Assembly (NCBI GenBank): GCA_963765625.1 | Contig: CAVXXD010000005.1 | Location: forward strand, 372,001 to 436,000 | Length of the DNA stretch: 64,000 nt | Direction: 5' to 3' | Origin: CAVXXD01 sp963765625 | Lineage (GTDB): Bacteria > Actinomycetota > Geothermincolia > Geothermincolales > Geothermincolaceae | In this document: positions 36,047 through 43,965 of the stretch, piece by piece | How positions within the stretch are numbered: the stretch's first letter is position 1 | Layout of the letters: each line of letters opens with the position of its first letter | Position numbers and translations under genes: made by a program | The notes under the pieces: model-generated | Database searches by the model: none | The model's input: the letters and a program-made list of their open reading frames with translations, nothing else | What the model was told of the DNA's origin: nothing

Positions 36047-36257
36047 CCAGCGCCTTCCTCAGGTCGAAGGCGTCCCGCTCCAACAGGGCCCGGAGTAGAA
36101 GGAAGGAACCGCACTCCTCGTTCTCTTCCTCCCCGTGATGGTAGAAAGCGCAGTCACCGCAGAGCAGCTCCCGGTAGTCTTCCTCCGTCTCCAGCTTCGA
36201 ACCGCCCTCCAGTATCTCCCGCGCCTTCTCGCGGAAACGCGGCAATGTCTCCTCCAT
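36033..36257 (-). CDS. 74-residue Cys-containing accessory protein of the RiPP-like locus
   Basis: A small acidic, mostly helical protein with CGDCAFYHHGEEENEECGSF; C33, C36 and C49 plus the His-His at 40-41 could bind a metal or Fe-S cluster. The rest is amphipathic helix (LLLRALLERDAFDLRKALDALE). The ATG is preceded by GGGAGG. It overlaps the start of the radical SAM gene, so both are translated from one mRNA. No family is recognised; position suggests an accessory or partner of the maturase. Confidence 0.75.
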   Translation of the reverse strand: MEETLPRFREKAREILEGGSKLETEEDYRELLCGDCAFYHHGEEENEECGSFLLLRALLERDAFDLRKALDALE

Positions 36258-36276
36258 GTCGTCCTCCCTTCGTGCC

Positions 36277-36305
36277 TGCCATGCCCGGCCGGTGCGGGCT
36301 ATAAT
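36277..36305 (+). promoter_or_regulatory. Probable promoter of the signal peptidase gene (leaderless)
   Basis: TATAAT at 36300-36305 ends six bases before the ATG at 36312; a weak -35 match (TGCCAT) is at 36277-36282. The spacing matches that seen upstream of the creatininase-family gene. Confidence 0.5.
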
Positions 36306-36311
36306 CAAACT

Positions 36312-36839
36312 ATGCAAGATTTATGGTCCAAAGAGGTGTCTTTGAAACCTCTGCGCGAGAAACACCGGGCCGTCTTCTATATCCTTGTGCTAACAGCCTG
36401 TGCCCTTCTGGCGTTTATAATCCTCGTCGACCTGCTCCTCCTCCTCTCACCCGTCAACCCCTGGTTTCACGCCGAGATCATCATCTCCGGCTCCATGGAG
36501 CCCACCATCAGGACGGGCAGCATGATCATCGTAGTCCCTCAGGACTCCTACTCCGTGGGAGACATCATTACCTTTATCGACCCCATTGTCGGCAAGAACA
36601 CCCACCGCATCATCGCCGTGGCCGAAAGGGACGGCGTAACCTATTTCATCACCATGGGGGATGCGGCGGAAGGTCCGGATGCCATCCCGGTCTCCCTGAA
36701 CAGAGTCAAAGGGAAGGTCCGGGCGATCGTCCCCTGGCTCGGCTACGTCGCCTACGCCGGCTTCGCCGCCATCCTGGTGCCACTGGGCCTGCTACTCCTT
36801 TACGTGATCAGGAAACTGCGCTCCCGCCATGACGTGTGA
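36312..36839 (+). CDS. Signal peptidase I, archaeal/ER type (S26B)
   Basis: 175 residues with an N-terminal membrane anchor (AVFYILVLTACALLAFIILVDLLLLL), the nucleophile serine in IISGSMEPTIRTGSMIIV, and HRIIAV, where the catalytic base is histidine as in archaeal and ER signal peptidases rather than the lysine of standard bacterial LepB. A second anchor lies at the C-terminus (GFAAILVPLGLLLLYVIRKL). Such enzymes in Gram-positive bacteria (SipW-like) process selected exported proteins. The mRNA appears leaderless. It diverges from the RiPP-like locus; whether it cleaves anything from that locus is unknown. Confidence 0.88.
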   Translation: MQDLWSKEVSLKPLREKHRAVFYILVLTACALLAFIILVDLLLLLSPVNPWFHAEIIISGSMEPTIRTGSMIIVVPQDSYSVGDIITFIDPIVGKNTHRIIAVAERDGVTYFITMGDAAEGPDAIPVSLNRVKGKVRAIVPWLGYVAYAGFAAILVPLGLLLLYVIRKLRSRHDV

Positions 36840-36889
36840 TAGAATATTTTTACATTCTATAGGCATTGGGGAACTCAAAGCGGGACACT

Positions 36890-37021
36890 ATGGGCGATTC
36901 TCGCGTGACCACCAGCACAACCGAATCATGGTTCGAAGACGGCACCCTGGCACTCGAATCCACCAACAAGGAAGTGGGCACCAGCGACGTCGGGGAGGCT
37001 GAAGAGTGGCTGAAAGCATAG
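36890..37021 (+). CDS. Possible small acidic protein before the histidine kinase
   Basis: A 43-residue reading frame rich in Thr/Ser/Glu (MGDSRVTTSTTESWFEDG, ending GEAEEWLKA). It overlaps the GTG start of the next gene by 16 bases. The ribosome binding site is weak (AAGCGGGA at a distance). It could be a real coupled small protein or chance; there is no known family. Confidence 0.35.
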   Translation: MGDSRVTTSTTESWFEDGTLALESTNKEVGTSDVGEAEEWLKA

Positions 37022-39159
37022 CCCCGTGGCCAGGGCCGGACAATCAGGCGGGACGGCTGCACAAGATATCCGAGGCCCTGGACAGCATCGCTTCCGGCGA
37101 CTGCGACATCGACCTGCCTGTCACCGCGGAAATGGATGAGGTCGATACCATCGCCAGGGGAGTGTCCATGCTTGCCGAGGAGATCGGCGAGCGCGTGCGG
37201 GAGCTAGAGAACTACCGCGAGCTGGTGGAAAACCAGGCGGTGGGAATAGCGCTATTGGACGAGAAGGAGATCTTCCGGTTTGCCAACCAGGCCGCCCACC
37301 GGGCTTTCGGCGTCCCTGACGGCAAAGTACTCGGACGCAGCTTGAGAGAGTTCGTCGGTGAAGACGGTTACCGGATCGTATTGGAGCAGACCCGGCAGCG
37401 CAGGCAGGGGATCAAGAGCACCTACGAACTGGAGGTGATCCGGCCGGACGGGACCATGCGGGTCATCCGCATTACCTCAAACCCCAGGTTCGATCCACAG
37501 GGCCGCTTCAAAGGCGCTCTCGGCATATTCAGCGACATCACCGAGCTTAAGCAGGCGGAAGAGACGGAAAAACGCCATCTGCGCGACATGGCCTTCCTCT
37601 CGGAGACCGCCATCGCCTTCGTGGCTCTTTCCCCCGAAGAGGACATCTACGCCTTGATCGGCGAGAAGCTGCAAGCCCTGGTGGACGATGCTTTCGTCTT
37701 CGTCCTCACTTATGACGAGGCCCGCGAGACGGTATTCCCTCGGGTAATACTGGGTGAGGAAAAGAGGCTGGACTATGCCACGAGCGTGCTGGGGTGGGAC
37801 TTCCGGGAGACGGAGTTCGCCGTGAACCCCAGGTTAAAAGGACGGCTCGTCTCCAGCGGCCTGGTGAGGATGCCCGGGGGCCTGCACGAGCTGCTCAACC
37901 CCACAATGCCTAATGAGATGTGGTCGAGGCTCTGGGAGTCATTCCGGCTCGGGGAACTGTACATTATGGCCGTCAAGCACCTGGAAGACCTCTTCGGGGC
38001 GGTGGTCATCATCACCCTCGGGGACAAGCGCGTGGACAACCCCGACCTGGTGGAGGCGTTTGTCTACCAGGCCGCCGTGGCCGTGCAGCGCCGGGAGGTG
38101 GAGGAAGAGCTGCGCGCCAGCGAGTTGAGGCTGCGGCGCATCAGCGAGGCCATGCAGGATATCGTGGGCCAGGTGGACATGGAAGGCGTCTACCGCTACG
38201 TCAGCCCTTCCTGCAAAGCCGTCACCGGGTTCAAACCGGACCATTACCTCGGCCACTACATCTTCGAGTTCGTTCATCCGGACGACCTGGTCGCGGCGAC
38301 AGCGGAGTTCATGGCGGCGCGAGCAGAGGCGCGCCCAGGTAAGGTCGAGTACCGCACCCGGCATGCCGACGGGCGCTGGATCTGGCTGGAGTCCCTCGGC
38401 AACCCCATCTTCGATGAGAGGGGCGAGCCCATAGGGGCGATCTTCTCGAACCGGGACATCACCGACCGCAGGGGGTGGGAAAGGGCGATCGAACGCATGA
38501 ACCGGGAACTAAAAGTCTACGACCACACCGTCTCCCACGACCTCAAGTCGCCCCTTAGCTCAGTGAAGATAGCCGCGTCGACATTGAAGGCCCTGGCCGA
38601 GTCTCCCGGAGACAACCGGCAGCAGATGGAAGAAGTGGTCGGGATAATCGATAAGACCATCGACAGGATAAACGCCCTGCTGGACGGCTTGCTGGAAATG
38701 GCGGAGATGAGCGACAGGAACGTTGAGCTGGAAGAGGTCGATCTGGGCGAGATGGTGCGGGACATCCTCTCGGAGCTGGCCGGCACGTCCTATGGGGCGT
38801 CTTACCGCACCAACAACCTGGGAAGGATCAAGGCCAACCCCGTCCACATGTACCAGCTCTTCTCCAACCTCATCCGCAACGCCATGAGGTTCGCCGATAC
38901 CGCTTCACCTGAGATCTCCATCCTCAAGACCGGCGAAAACAGCTATCTGGTGAGGGACAATGGGGCCGGCATACCCGGCTACCTCGAAGATACGTTGTTC
39001 ATGCCCTTCGTTAAGGGCGATGAGGGCGGCCGCGGGCTGGGGCTTTCCATCGTCAAGCGCATCGTGGAGGTCTACGGCGGGGAGGTCAAGTCATACAACG
39101 ACGACGGCGCCTGTTTCGAGTTCACCCTCTTCGACTACGAGCCGATGGTGGAGGCCTGA
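37006..39159 (+). CDS. PAS/GAF sensor histidine kinase
   Basis: 717 residues, no membrane segments. Order: HAMP-like helices (about residues 15-70), PAS (VENQAVGIALLDEKEIFRFANQAAHRAFG), a GAF-like segment (FLSETAIAFVALSPEEDIYALIGEKLQ), a second PAS with PAC (SEAMQDIVGQVDMEGVYRYVSPS and RWIWLESLGNPIFD), HisKA with the phospho-histidine in YDHTVSHDLKSPLSSVK, and HATPase with NLIRNAMRFAD, VRDNGAGIP and GGRGLGLSIVKRIVEVYGG. The GTG start has GGGGAGG seven bases upstream. It should autophosphorylate in response to a cytoplasmic signal. No response regulator is adjacent. Confidence 0.9.
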   Translation: MAESIAPWPGPDNQAGRLHKISEALDSIASGDCDIDLPVTAEMDEVDTIARGVSMLAEEIGERVRELENYRELVENQAVGIALLDEKEIFRFANQAAHRAFGVPDGKVLGRSLREFVGEDGYRIVLEQTRQRRQGIKSTYELEVIRPDGTMRVIRITSNPRFDPQGRFKGALGIFSDITELKQAEETEKRHLRDMAFLSETAIAFVALSPEEDIYALIGEKLQALVDDAFVFVLTYDEARETVFPRVILGEEKRLDYATSVLGWDFRETEFAVNPRLKGRLVSSGLVRMPGGLHELLNPTMPNEMWSRLWESFRLGELYIMAVKHLEDLFGAVVIITLGDKRVDNPDLVEAFVYQAAVAVQRREVEEELRASELRLRRISEAMQDIVGQVDMEGVYRYVSPSCKAVTGFKPDHYLGHYIFEFVHPDDLVAATAEFMAARAEARPGKVEYRTRHADGRWIWLESLGNPIFDERGEPIGAIFSNRDITDRRGWERAIERMNRELKVYDHTVSHDLKSPLSSVKIAASTLKALAESPGDNRQQMEEVVGIIDKTIDRINALLDGLLEMAEMSDRNVELEEVDLGEMVRDILSELAGTSYGASYRTNNLGRIKANPVHMYQLFSNLIRNAMRFADTASPEISILKTGENSYLVRDNGAGIPGYLEDTLFMPFVKGDEGGRGLGLSIVKRIVEVYGGEVKSYNDDGACFEFTLFDYEPMVEA

Positions 39160-39209
39160 AAACGCTGAGCCGCTCCAGCGGTTACGGTGTTATAATATCC
39201 TTTGTTCAC

Positions 39210-39284
39210 GGGCGTTTAGCTCAGCGGGAGAGCACTTGCCTTACAAGCAAGGGGTCATGGGTTCAAATCCCTTAACGCCCACCA
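39210..39284 (+). tRNA. tRNA-Val (anticodon TAC), CCA encoded
   Basis: The cloverleaf reads GGGCGTT acceptor, GCTC/GAGC D stem, CTTGC-CTTACAA-GCAAG anticodon arm with TAC in the loop, GGGTTCAAATCCC T arm and AACGCCC acceptor strand followed by A and CCA. TATAAT at 39191-39196 is a good -10 box. Gene content changes directly after this gene from backbone to mobile DNA, so it is a likely island attachment point. Confidence 0.97.
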
Positions 39285-39291
39285 GAATTAT

Positions 39292-39332
39292 AGCAGGTCA
39301 GATAGTATATTATCCGGCCTGCTTTTCTTTTT
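39292..39332 (+). terminator. Terminator after tRNA-Val
   Basis: AGCAGG and CCTGCT pair around an AT-rich loop and are followed by TTTTCTTTTTC. Beyond it the 12-base word TGCTAACGAGTT occurs twice in tandem (about 39355-39380). Confidence 0.6.
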
Positions 39333-39419
39333 CTCTGGATTTTTTGAGAATCTGCTAACGAGTTTGCTAACGAGTTCTGAATTTTCTTCCGAGAAGCTCT
39401 CGCGGCCCTGCCCCTTGAT

Positions 39420-39575
39420 TTAACCCTTGAATTCGAACCTGGAGCCGTTTCTTGTTTCGCCCCGAACAATGTGGGTACAACCGAGTTCGTGCTCATCAAC
39501 GAGCCGTTTACAGAAAGGGCACTCGGCGATCAGAGTCTCTCCCCAGTAGATACCTTTAACGATTCTTCTGGCCAT
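39420..39575 (-). CDS. 51-residue putative zinc-binding protein
   Basis: A small protein with AECPFCKRLVDEHELGCTHIV: CxxC followed by C and H gives a plausible zinc knuckle. The ATG is preceded by GAAGGGAG. It lies upstream of no obvious partner but shares strand with the 152-residue gene at 39605. Small zinc proteins of this kind are frequent in phage-derived DNA. Confidence 0.6.
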   Translation of the reverse strand: MARRIVKGIYWGETLIAECPFCKRLVDEHELGCTHIVRGETRNGSRFEFKG

Positions 39576-39604
39576 CTTGTCTCCCTTCAATCAGGCAAAT
39601 TCTG

Positions 39605-40063
39605 TCACGAAGACGCCATCTCTTGCTTGCGCCTTTCCTCCCAACGTCCCTTGCGGTCTAAACTCGCGAAGGTGGCCCAGGCGGCGTTGTACTTCTCCAG
39701 GTATTCATGCGGGACCTCTGAGGTGATCAGGGCCAGGGTCTTGGAGCGGTAGCCGAGGATGATGGAGCGGCCGTCCTTCATGTTGAAGATGAATTCGTCC
39801 CGGTTGGTGCGGATGTCCTCGATGCCCCAGATCTCCATCTGGTCGTCTTCGCCCTTCTTCTCGTCGGCGATGAGATCCTCTTCGGTTAAGGGACGGATGT
39901 AGGCGATGGCTTTGGAGCTGTGGGTGAGAAGGAAGGACTCCCCCCGGCTGATGCGGTAGCGGACGTCCATGAAGTCGCGCATGAGGTCGGACATCTGGAT
40001 CACGGCGACCCCGATATCCTCCATCGCGTCGCTGTATTCCTTCTCGTACTCCTCTTTGGCCAT
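39605..40063 (-). CDS. Hypothetical acidic protein
   Basis: 152 residues from the ATG after GGAGGCGAGT. It is rich in Glu, Asp and Lys, with helices at both ends (YSDAMEDIGVAVIQMSDLMRDFMDVRYR; YNAAWATFASLDRKGRWEER). The middle (FLLTHSSKAIAYIRPLTEEDLIADEKKGEDDQMEIWGIEDI) could be a small beta domain. No domain is recognised. A TTAAAA-rich region upstream may contain its promoter. Confidence 0.6.
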   Translation of the reverse strand: MAKEEYEKEYSDAMEDIGVAVIQMSDLMRDFMDVRYRISRGESFLLTHSSKAIAYIRPLTEEDLIADEKKGEDDQMEIWGIEDIRTNRDEFIFNMKDGRSIILGYRSKTLALITSEVPHEYLEKYNAAWATFASLDRKGRWEERRKQEMASS

Positions 40064-40215
40064 ACTCGCCTCCTTTTCCATCCGGTCCTTCTCCTTGTAT
40101 GTTAAAACTTACCTTTCGTCCTGTCAAGCTGTTTTCCTGTTATTCATATACAAGGTGAGTGCCATTGCACTTCTGGTAAGATTGTCTTATTAACTTACTA
40201 AAGGAAGTGGTAATA

Positions 40216-40257
40216 ATGGCTCACCAGATTGAACTGACCAAGATGTCCAGCAGGGGC
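40216..40257 (+). pseudogene. 5' fragment of an AbrB/SpoVT-type regulator, cut by an IS
   Basis: After AAAGGAAG the ATG starts MAHQIELTKMSSRG, then meets a stop immediately inside the IS. Removing 40258-42337 joins this to QVVIPKSIRAELGIEEGDRM, the canonical AbrB swapped-hairpin core at 42338, in frame. Confidence 0.85.
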
Positions 40258-40323
40258 TGAATCGCACCCGGTTTCTCGGACACAAATTTGAAGTTATTAT
40301 ACCTTTTCAAGCATATAAGCTAA

Positions 40324-40923
40324 TCATTCAACTTTGAGGTTCTCAATTACATATTCTCTTGTGGTAACCATGTCTTCTTCTGAAGCAACTACATAAACGC
40401 AGTAGACCTTTCCCCCAGTTCTAAAAAGAATCAGTTCTTTTTCTTCCTCTGGCATCGCAATCGTGAGGGCAGACTGACCGCATTCCAAGCGAACAGCATT
40501 GACCTCGGCTGGCGTTGAGAATCGAGTGTCGGCATATTCCAGCAAAGAAGCCTCATTGGACTGGATAAATGCCTCCATCTCTTCAGTGTCTTTCGTATCG
40601 GGCAAGTCTCGAAAAGCATCTGTTTCTTGCGGGACATAATGAGTCATTCCGAATCCCCTCTTCCAGCCTGAAGTGAAGTACTCAAAATCCACTTCTTGTT
40701 CATATCCCTCTTCTTTAAGAACCTGTTCCCAGTCATTATTAGATTGCCTGTCACTACTGTACCAACCAGATGGTTTTTCTAGGCTTGCTCCCTTCTTGTC
40801 CATTGCATCAACTAAGAGAAAATACAAGAGCGTAGTTATGGCAATTGCTGCAAGGACAACAAACGCGGTGATTATCGCTGGATTGGTTTTCTTCCGTGGC
40901 CTATCCACTTCCAAGCCTTCCAT
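40324..40923 (-). CDS. Single-pass membrane protein, possible IS passenger gene
   Basis: 199 residues: a basic N-terminus, one membrane segment (IITAFVVLAAIAITTLLYFLLV) and an exported domain with no recognised family (GWYSSDRQSNNDWEQVLKEEGY, then a beta-rich part ending REYVIENLKVE). Base composition is much more AT-rich than the transposase beside it. It lies inside the inverted repeats of the IS, so it was either picked up by the element or inserted into it. Confidence 0.65.
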   Translation of the reverse strand: MEGLEVDRPRKKTNPAIITAFVVLAAIAITTLLYFLLVDAMDKKGASLEKPSGWYSSDRQSNNDWEQVLKEEGYEQEVDFEYFTSGWKRGFGMTHYVPQETDAFRDLPDTKDTEEMEAFIQSNEASLLEYADTRFSTPAEVNAVRLECGQSALTIAMPEEEKELILFRTGGKVYCVYVVASEEDMVTTREYVIENLKVE

Positions 40924-40979
40924 ACATGCTCCCTAGTTCATGGTCCCCAATGACTGCTATGACATTGAATGATTGTATC

Positions 40980-42195
40980 TCACGCCGCTGCCTCCGCGTA
41001 GTAGGCCTCCCGCGCCGCATGCGGGCTTCTGTACCCGTTCTTCTCGATGAGCCACTGGCGGTTGTAGAGTTCGACGAACTCGCCTACTGCCTGCCTCAGC
41101 TCCTCGATGGTATTAAACGCCCGCCCGTAGACGACCTGTTCCTTCAAGGTGCGGAAGAAGCGCTCGGCCACCCCGTTGGTCTGGGGCTGCTCCAGGAATG
41201 CGAAGCTGGGGGCCATGCCCCAGGCCTTGATCTGTTTCTGGAAATGGTCCGAGAGGTACTGGCTGCCGTGGTCCAGGCGCAGGGTAGACCCCCCGGGCCG
41301 CACCGGCTTCCACGCTCCCGAACTGGCGCAAGGACACCCTGGGCTATAGGCTCAAGGGCGGCGAAGCGGTTCCCTCTCTTGGTGACGTGCCAACCCATCA
41401 CCTCTGCGTTCCAGTGCTCGATGGCCACAAATATCCAGCTCCAACCTTCCTGAGCGTGAAGACGCGAGCCCCGTCGGTGCCCCACATGATGTCGGGATCA
41501 TCTGTTGTGATCACTCCGTCGTGGGCGCGGGCGGGGCAGGAAGGCGCGGCGGTGGGGGGAGAGCAGGTTGTGCTCACGCATGATGCGCAGCACCCGCTTG
41601 CGGCCCACCATGACGCCGAACCGAAATGCAGGCGTGCCCACACCTTGCGGTGGCCTTCACCGACAAACGGTGATTTCTCAAGGTCATCCTTTATCAGCGC
41701 AAGCAGCTCTTCGTCGGAGATCGCCGTCTTGGGGCCGCGCTTGCCCCTGGGAGGGATCATCGGCGCTTCCGGAGGCGGGGCGTTTGGCCGAGTAGAAGGA
41801 GGAACGCGCCACGCCCCAGGCCGCACATACCCGCTCCACCCCGTAGGGCTTGCCGGTGGACGGTGATTGGTGCAGCTCATCTGTGCGACCTCCCTTTTCG
41901 AAAAGATTCCTTAGCCTCACAGCGCTTGCGCAGAAGCTCGTTCTCCATGGAGAGCTCTCCGATCTTGCGCATGGCCTGGTCCAGTTCGATCTGCAGGGGA
42001 TCACCTTCGCGCTCTCGTAAGGCCCGACTCCATGCCGGAAAGCGCTTTGTCTCGCCATCTCTCCAGGCGGTAGATCTCTACCCCCAGCTCACGAGAGAGC
42101 GCATCCAGGGGCTCTCCTCTCAGCATGCGTATCACCACGGCTTGCTTGCGCTTGTTGCTCCAGCGACCCTTGGGGGCCAGGGGGCTTACGATCAT
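40980..42195 (-). pseudogene. IS3/rve-type transposase, several frameshifts
   Basis: An HTH part (NKRKQAVVIRMLRGEPLDAL, RLERWRDKAL) is followed by a helix-rich linker (MRKIGELSMENELLRKRCE), a second domain (DEELLALIKDDLEKSPFVGEGHRKVWARL), then WIFVAIEHWNAEVMGW and the integrase core RLDHGSQYLSDHFQKQIKAW with QTNGVAERFFRTLKEQVVYG. These appear in at least three frames. The catalytic blocks are still recognisable, so decay is recent or due to sequence errors. Confidence 0.8.
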
Positions 42196-42322
42196 CTCCC
42201 GCCTAGCCGGGCTTGTCCCTCCTTCCAGGGGAACGACAACTCTCTTTCCTCTCTTCCATTTACCGACCTCCTTGGACTCAACATTACCGTTAATTCGTGT
42301 CCAAGGAAATCGGGTCCTCCTC

Positions 42323-42526
42323 ATGTCCAGCAGGGGCCAGGTGGTCATCCCCAAGAGCATCCGTGCCGAGTTGGGCATTGAGGAGGGCGACCGCATGACG
42401 GTAGAGGTACGAGAAGGAGAGATCATCCTGCGCAAGATAACCCTGGAAGATATCGTAAGGAAGGCTGAGGATGATTGGCGGAGCAAGAAGTCCGTGCGCC
42501 TCTATCCCAAGAACCTCGGGAAGTAG
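42323..42526 (+). CDS. AbrB/SpoVT/MazE-type DNA-binding protein, 3' part (possibly still translated)
   Basis: 67 residues from an ATG within the target duplication: MSSRGQVVIPKSIRAELGI, EEGDRMTVEVREGEIILRKI and a helical tail. This is the swapped-hairpin AbrB fold of antitoxins and transition-state regulators. The first nine residues (MAHQIELTK) lie at 40216 on the other side of the IS. No ribosome binding site is well placed before the internal ATG, except TCCTCC of uncertain use. A toxin partner is not recognisable downstream. Confidence 0.75.
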   Translation: MSSRGQVVIPKSIRAELGIEEGDRMTVEVREGEIILRKITLEDIVRKAEDDWRSKKSVRLYPKNLGK

Positions 42527-42810
42527 CCCATGTGGGAAGTTCATGGTTCACAACAAGTGGTGATCAACGACAATTAGAACTCCCAGCAGCTCGAACATAT
42601 CGATCTGATTGTGGTCTGGCAAATCGGAAAGAAGTGACAGCGTTCATACGACCTCCTGAACGTGGTCGACGAAGGCATCTAACGCGTAGAGAACTTCACG
42701 GGGCAACACCATGTCCTCACACGGAAGGGGGCCAGATGAAGGCCACGCCATAAACATCATCGCCCTCGAGGACGTGGTGAAGATACTTCACGGCGAACCG
42801 CTGTAGAAGC
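42527..42810. other. Gene remnants after abrB, no intact gene
   Basis: An ATG at 42531 reads about 14 codons (containing QVVIND, faintly like the start of a PIN-type toxin) before a stop; near 42750-42805 a short frame encodes NIIALEDVVKILHGEPL, resembling the tail of a small regulator. Neither can be supported as a gene. Confidence 0.4.
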
Positions 42811-43965
42811 CTAGCCTACAGTGATTTGGTTTGAATAACGTGCTCCATCCCAAAACGGGAGAACAACGCGTCCGCTTGCATTTGAAGCAGCTCCAGCAAG
42901 AATTGCCAAAGAAGCTGGCCCCTGTAGAAGGAGATGCTTTTCGAGGCCAAGGTTGTTTACCCTCCTTAGCTCATTTGCACATGCTCGAGAAAGACCACGA
43001 ATTTCTGGGTGATTAAGGATGCCCCTCATGTGAAGGGAAACTATTTCTCTTGCCCCAATCTCCTCGGCGTATTGTTCATGCATGACACCGAAGCCAGCCC
43101 CCGAAGATACCGCTAGTACGATCGGACCGTCTCCTCGAAGCAATTGCCTGGTAGGTGCTGGTGCATCTGTCACTTCGTCATCGCTATTTATGTCGCTGTA
43201 AGTAACACCTGTTCTTTGCCTTACTGTAAGCCGTATTCGTGTTGTGATTCTCCACTCATAACCCACCATAAAACCAATCGGTAATGGCAGATCCTGGTCT
43301 AGAAGGACATGGGGATAATGGCATACTGCCTGAAGGGCATCGCGAACGGCTCTAAGCGCCGCTGTCAATTTACATTGTCCCTCTTGCCCTAACAACCTCT
43401 TCTCCTGGTCAAACAAACCTCTCCAATCAAAAACCAGTTCGGGATTGCCGTCTGGCTCGCTGAAAGTTCTTGCTTGTATAGTTATATATTCATTGTCAGG
43501 ATGAAACTTCGCAATGGAATCTCGCACATATCGAACGGCAGCACGTTGACAAAACTCCTCTAGGGTTTCAGTGGGATTCTTGACAATGCCGTTACAGTCT
43601 ATAAAAGCGTTTCCGAGTTCTCCAACAGCCTCTCTTATCCTTTCATTTTCTTCTCCGTCACCGGGATTCAAGTCTATAAAAAGAGGTACTATTGGATAAG
43701 AATTGCTCTCCCTTTTACGCCTGAAGGCAGCGGGTATTTCGATTTCATTGACTACTCTAGATGCCAGGACTCTATGGGTTCCCCACCAGATGAAGCCGCC
43801 TGTCTGATCAAGTATCGCACGTATGATTCCTTCTTCCGCCCGCTCTCCAACACGAAGGTCCTCGGTGTCCTTCCAGCCTCCAGCGCCATATGTTTTCAGA
43901 ACATCGCGAAGCTTTGTAACTTCTTCCGAATCCTCACGTTTATGGCTAAGGAATGGCTTAATCAT
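42811..43965 (-). CDS. TIR-SAVED CBASS effector
   Basis: 384 residues. The N-terminal TIR domain begins MIKPFLSHKREDSEEVTKL and contains WKDTEDLRVGE and SRVVNEIEIPAAFRR, with probable catalytic E74; active TIRs cleave NAD+. The C-terminal half is a SAVED domain, which binds cyclic oligonucleotides: IVLAVSSGAGFGVMHEQYAEEIGAREIVSLHM and the closing LEKHLLLQGPASLAILAGAASNASGRVVLPFWDGARY. TIR-SAVED proteins are known CBASS effectors that form filaments on binding the cyclic nucleotide and deplete NAD+. The start ATG overlaps the TGA of the E2-like gene (ATGA). It is the terminal killer protein of the operon. Confidence 0.85.
   Translation of the reverse strand: MIKPFLSHKREDSEEVTKLRDVLKTYGAGGWKDTEDLRVGERAEEGIIRAILDQTGGFIWWGTHRVLASRVVNEIEIPAAFRRKRESNSYPIVPLFIDLNPGDGEENERIREAVGELGNAFIDCNGIVKNPTETLEEFCQRAAVRYVRDSIAKFHPDNEYITIQARTFSEPDGNPELVFDWRGLFDQEKRLLGQEGQCKLTAALRAVRDALQAVCHYPHVLLDQDLPLPIGFMVGYEWRITTRIRLTVRQRTGVTYSDINSDDEVTDAPAPTRQLLRGDGPIVLAVSSGAGFGVMHEQYAEEIGAREIVSLHMRGILNHPEIRGLSRACANELRRVNNLGLEKHLLLQGPASLAILAGAASNASGRVVLPFWDGARYSNQITVG

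Larger units (their letters stand above)
40258..42322. mobile_element. IS element with 15-bp target duplication, DDE (rve-type) transposase remnants
   Basis: The element is bounded by imperfect inverted repeats (left TGAATCGCACCCGGTTTC, right end reverse complement GAGGAGGACCCGATTTCC; the shared GGACACRAATT continues inward). It is flanked by the 15-base direct repeat ATGTCCAGCAGGGGC. It carries a frameshifted transposase on the reverse strand and, between that and the left end, a separate AT-rich gene for a membrane protein. The transposase core looks IS3-like, but IS3 duplications are 3-5 bases; families related to IS1202 make longer ones. The family is left open. Confidence 0.8.
40243..42337. 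repeat. 15-bp target site duplication flanking the IS (40243-40257 and 42323-42337)
   Basis: ATGTCCAGCAGGGGC is identical at both ends of the element and belongs to the interrupted abrB-type coding sequence. Confidence 0.85.

Noticed and set aside
42531..42580. Possible PIN toxin start after the abrB gene
   Set aside because: Only about 14 codons before a stop; the resemblance to VVIDTN is too weak to name a toxin.
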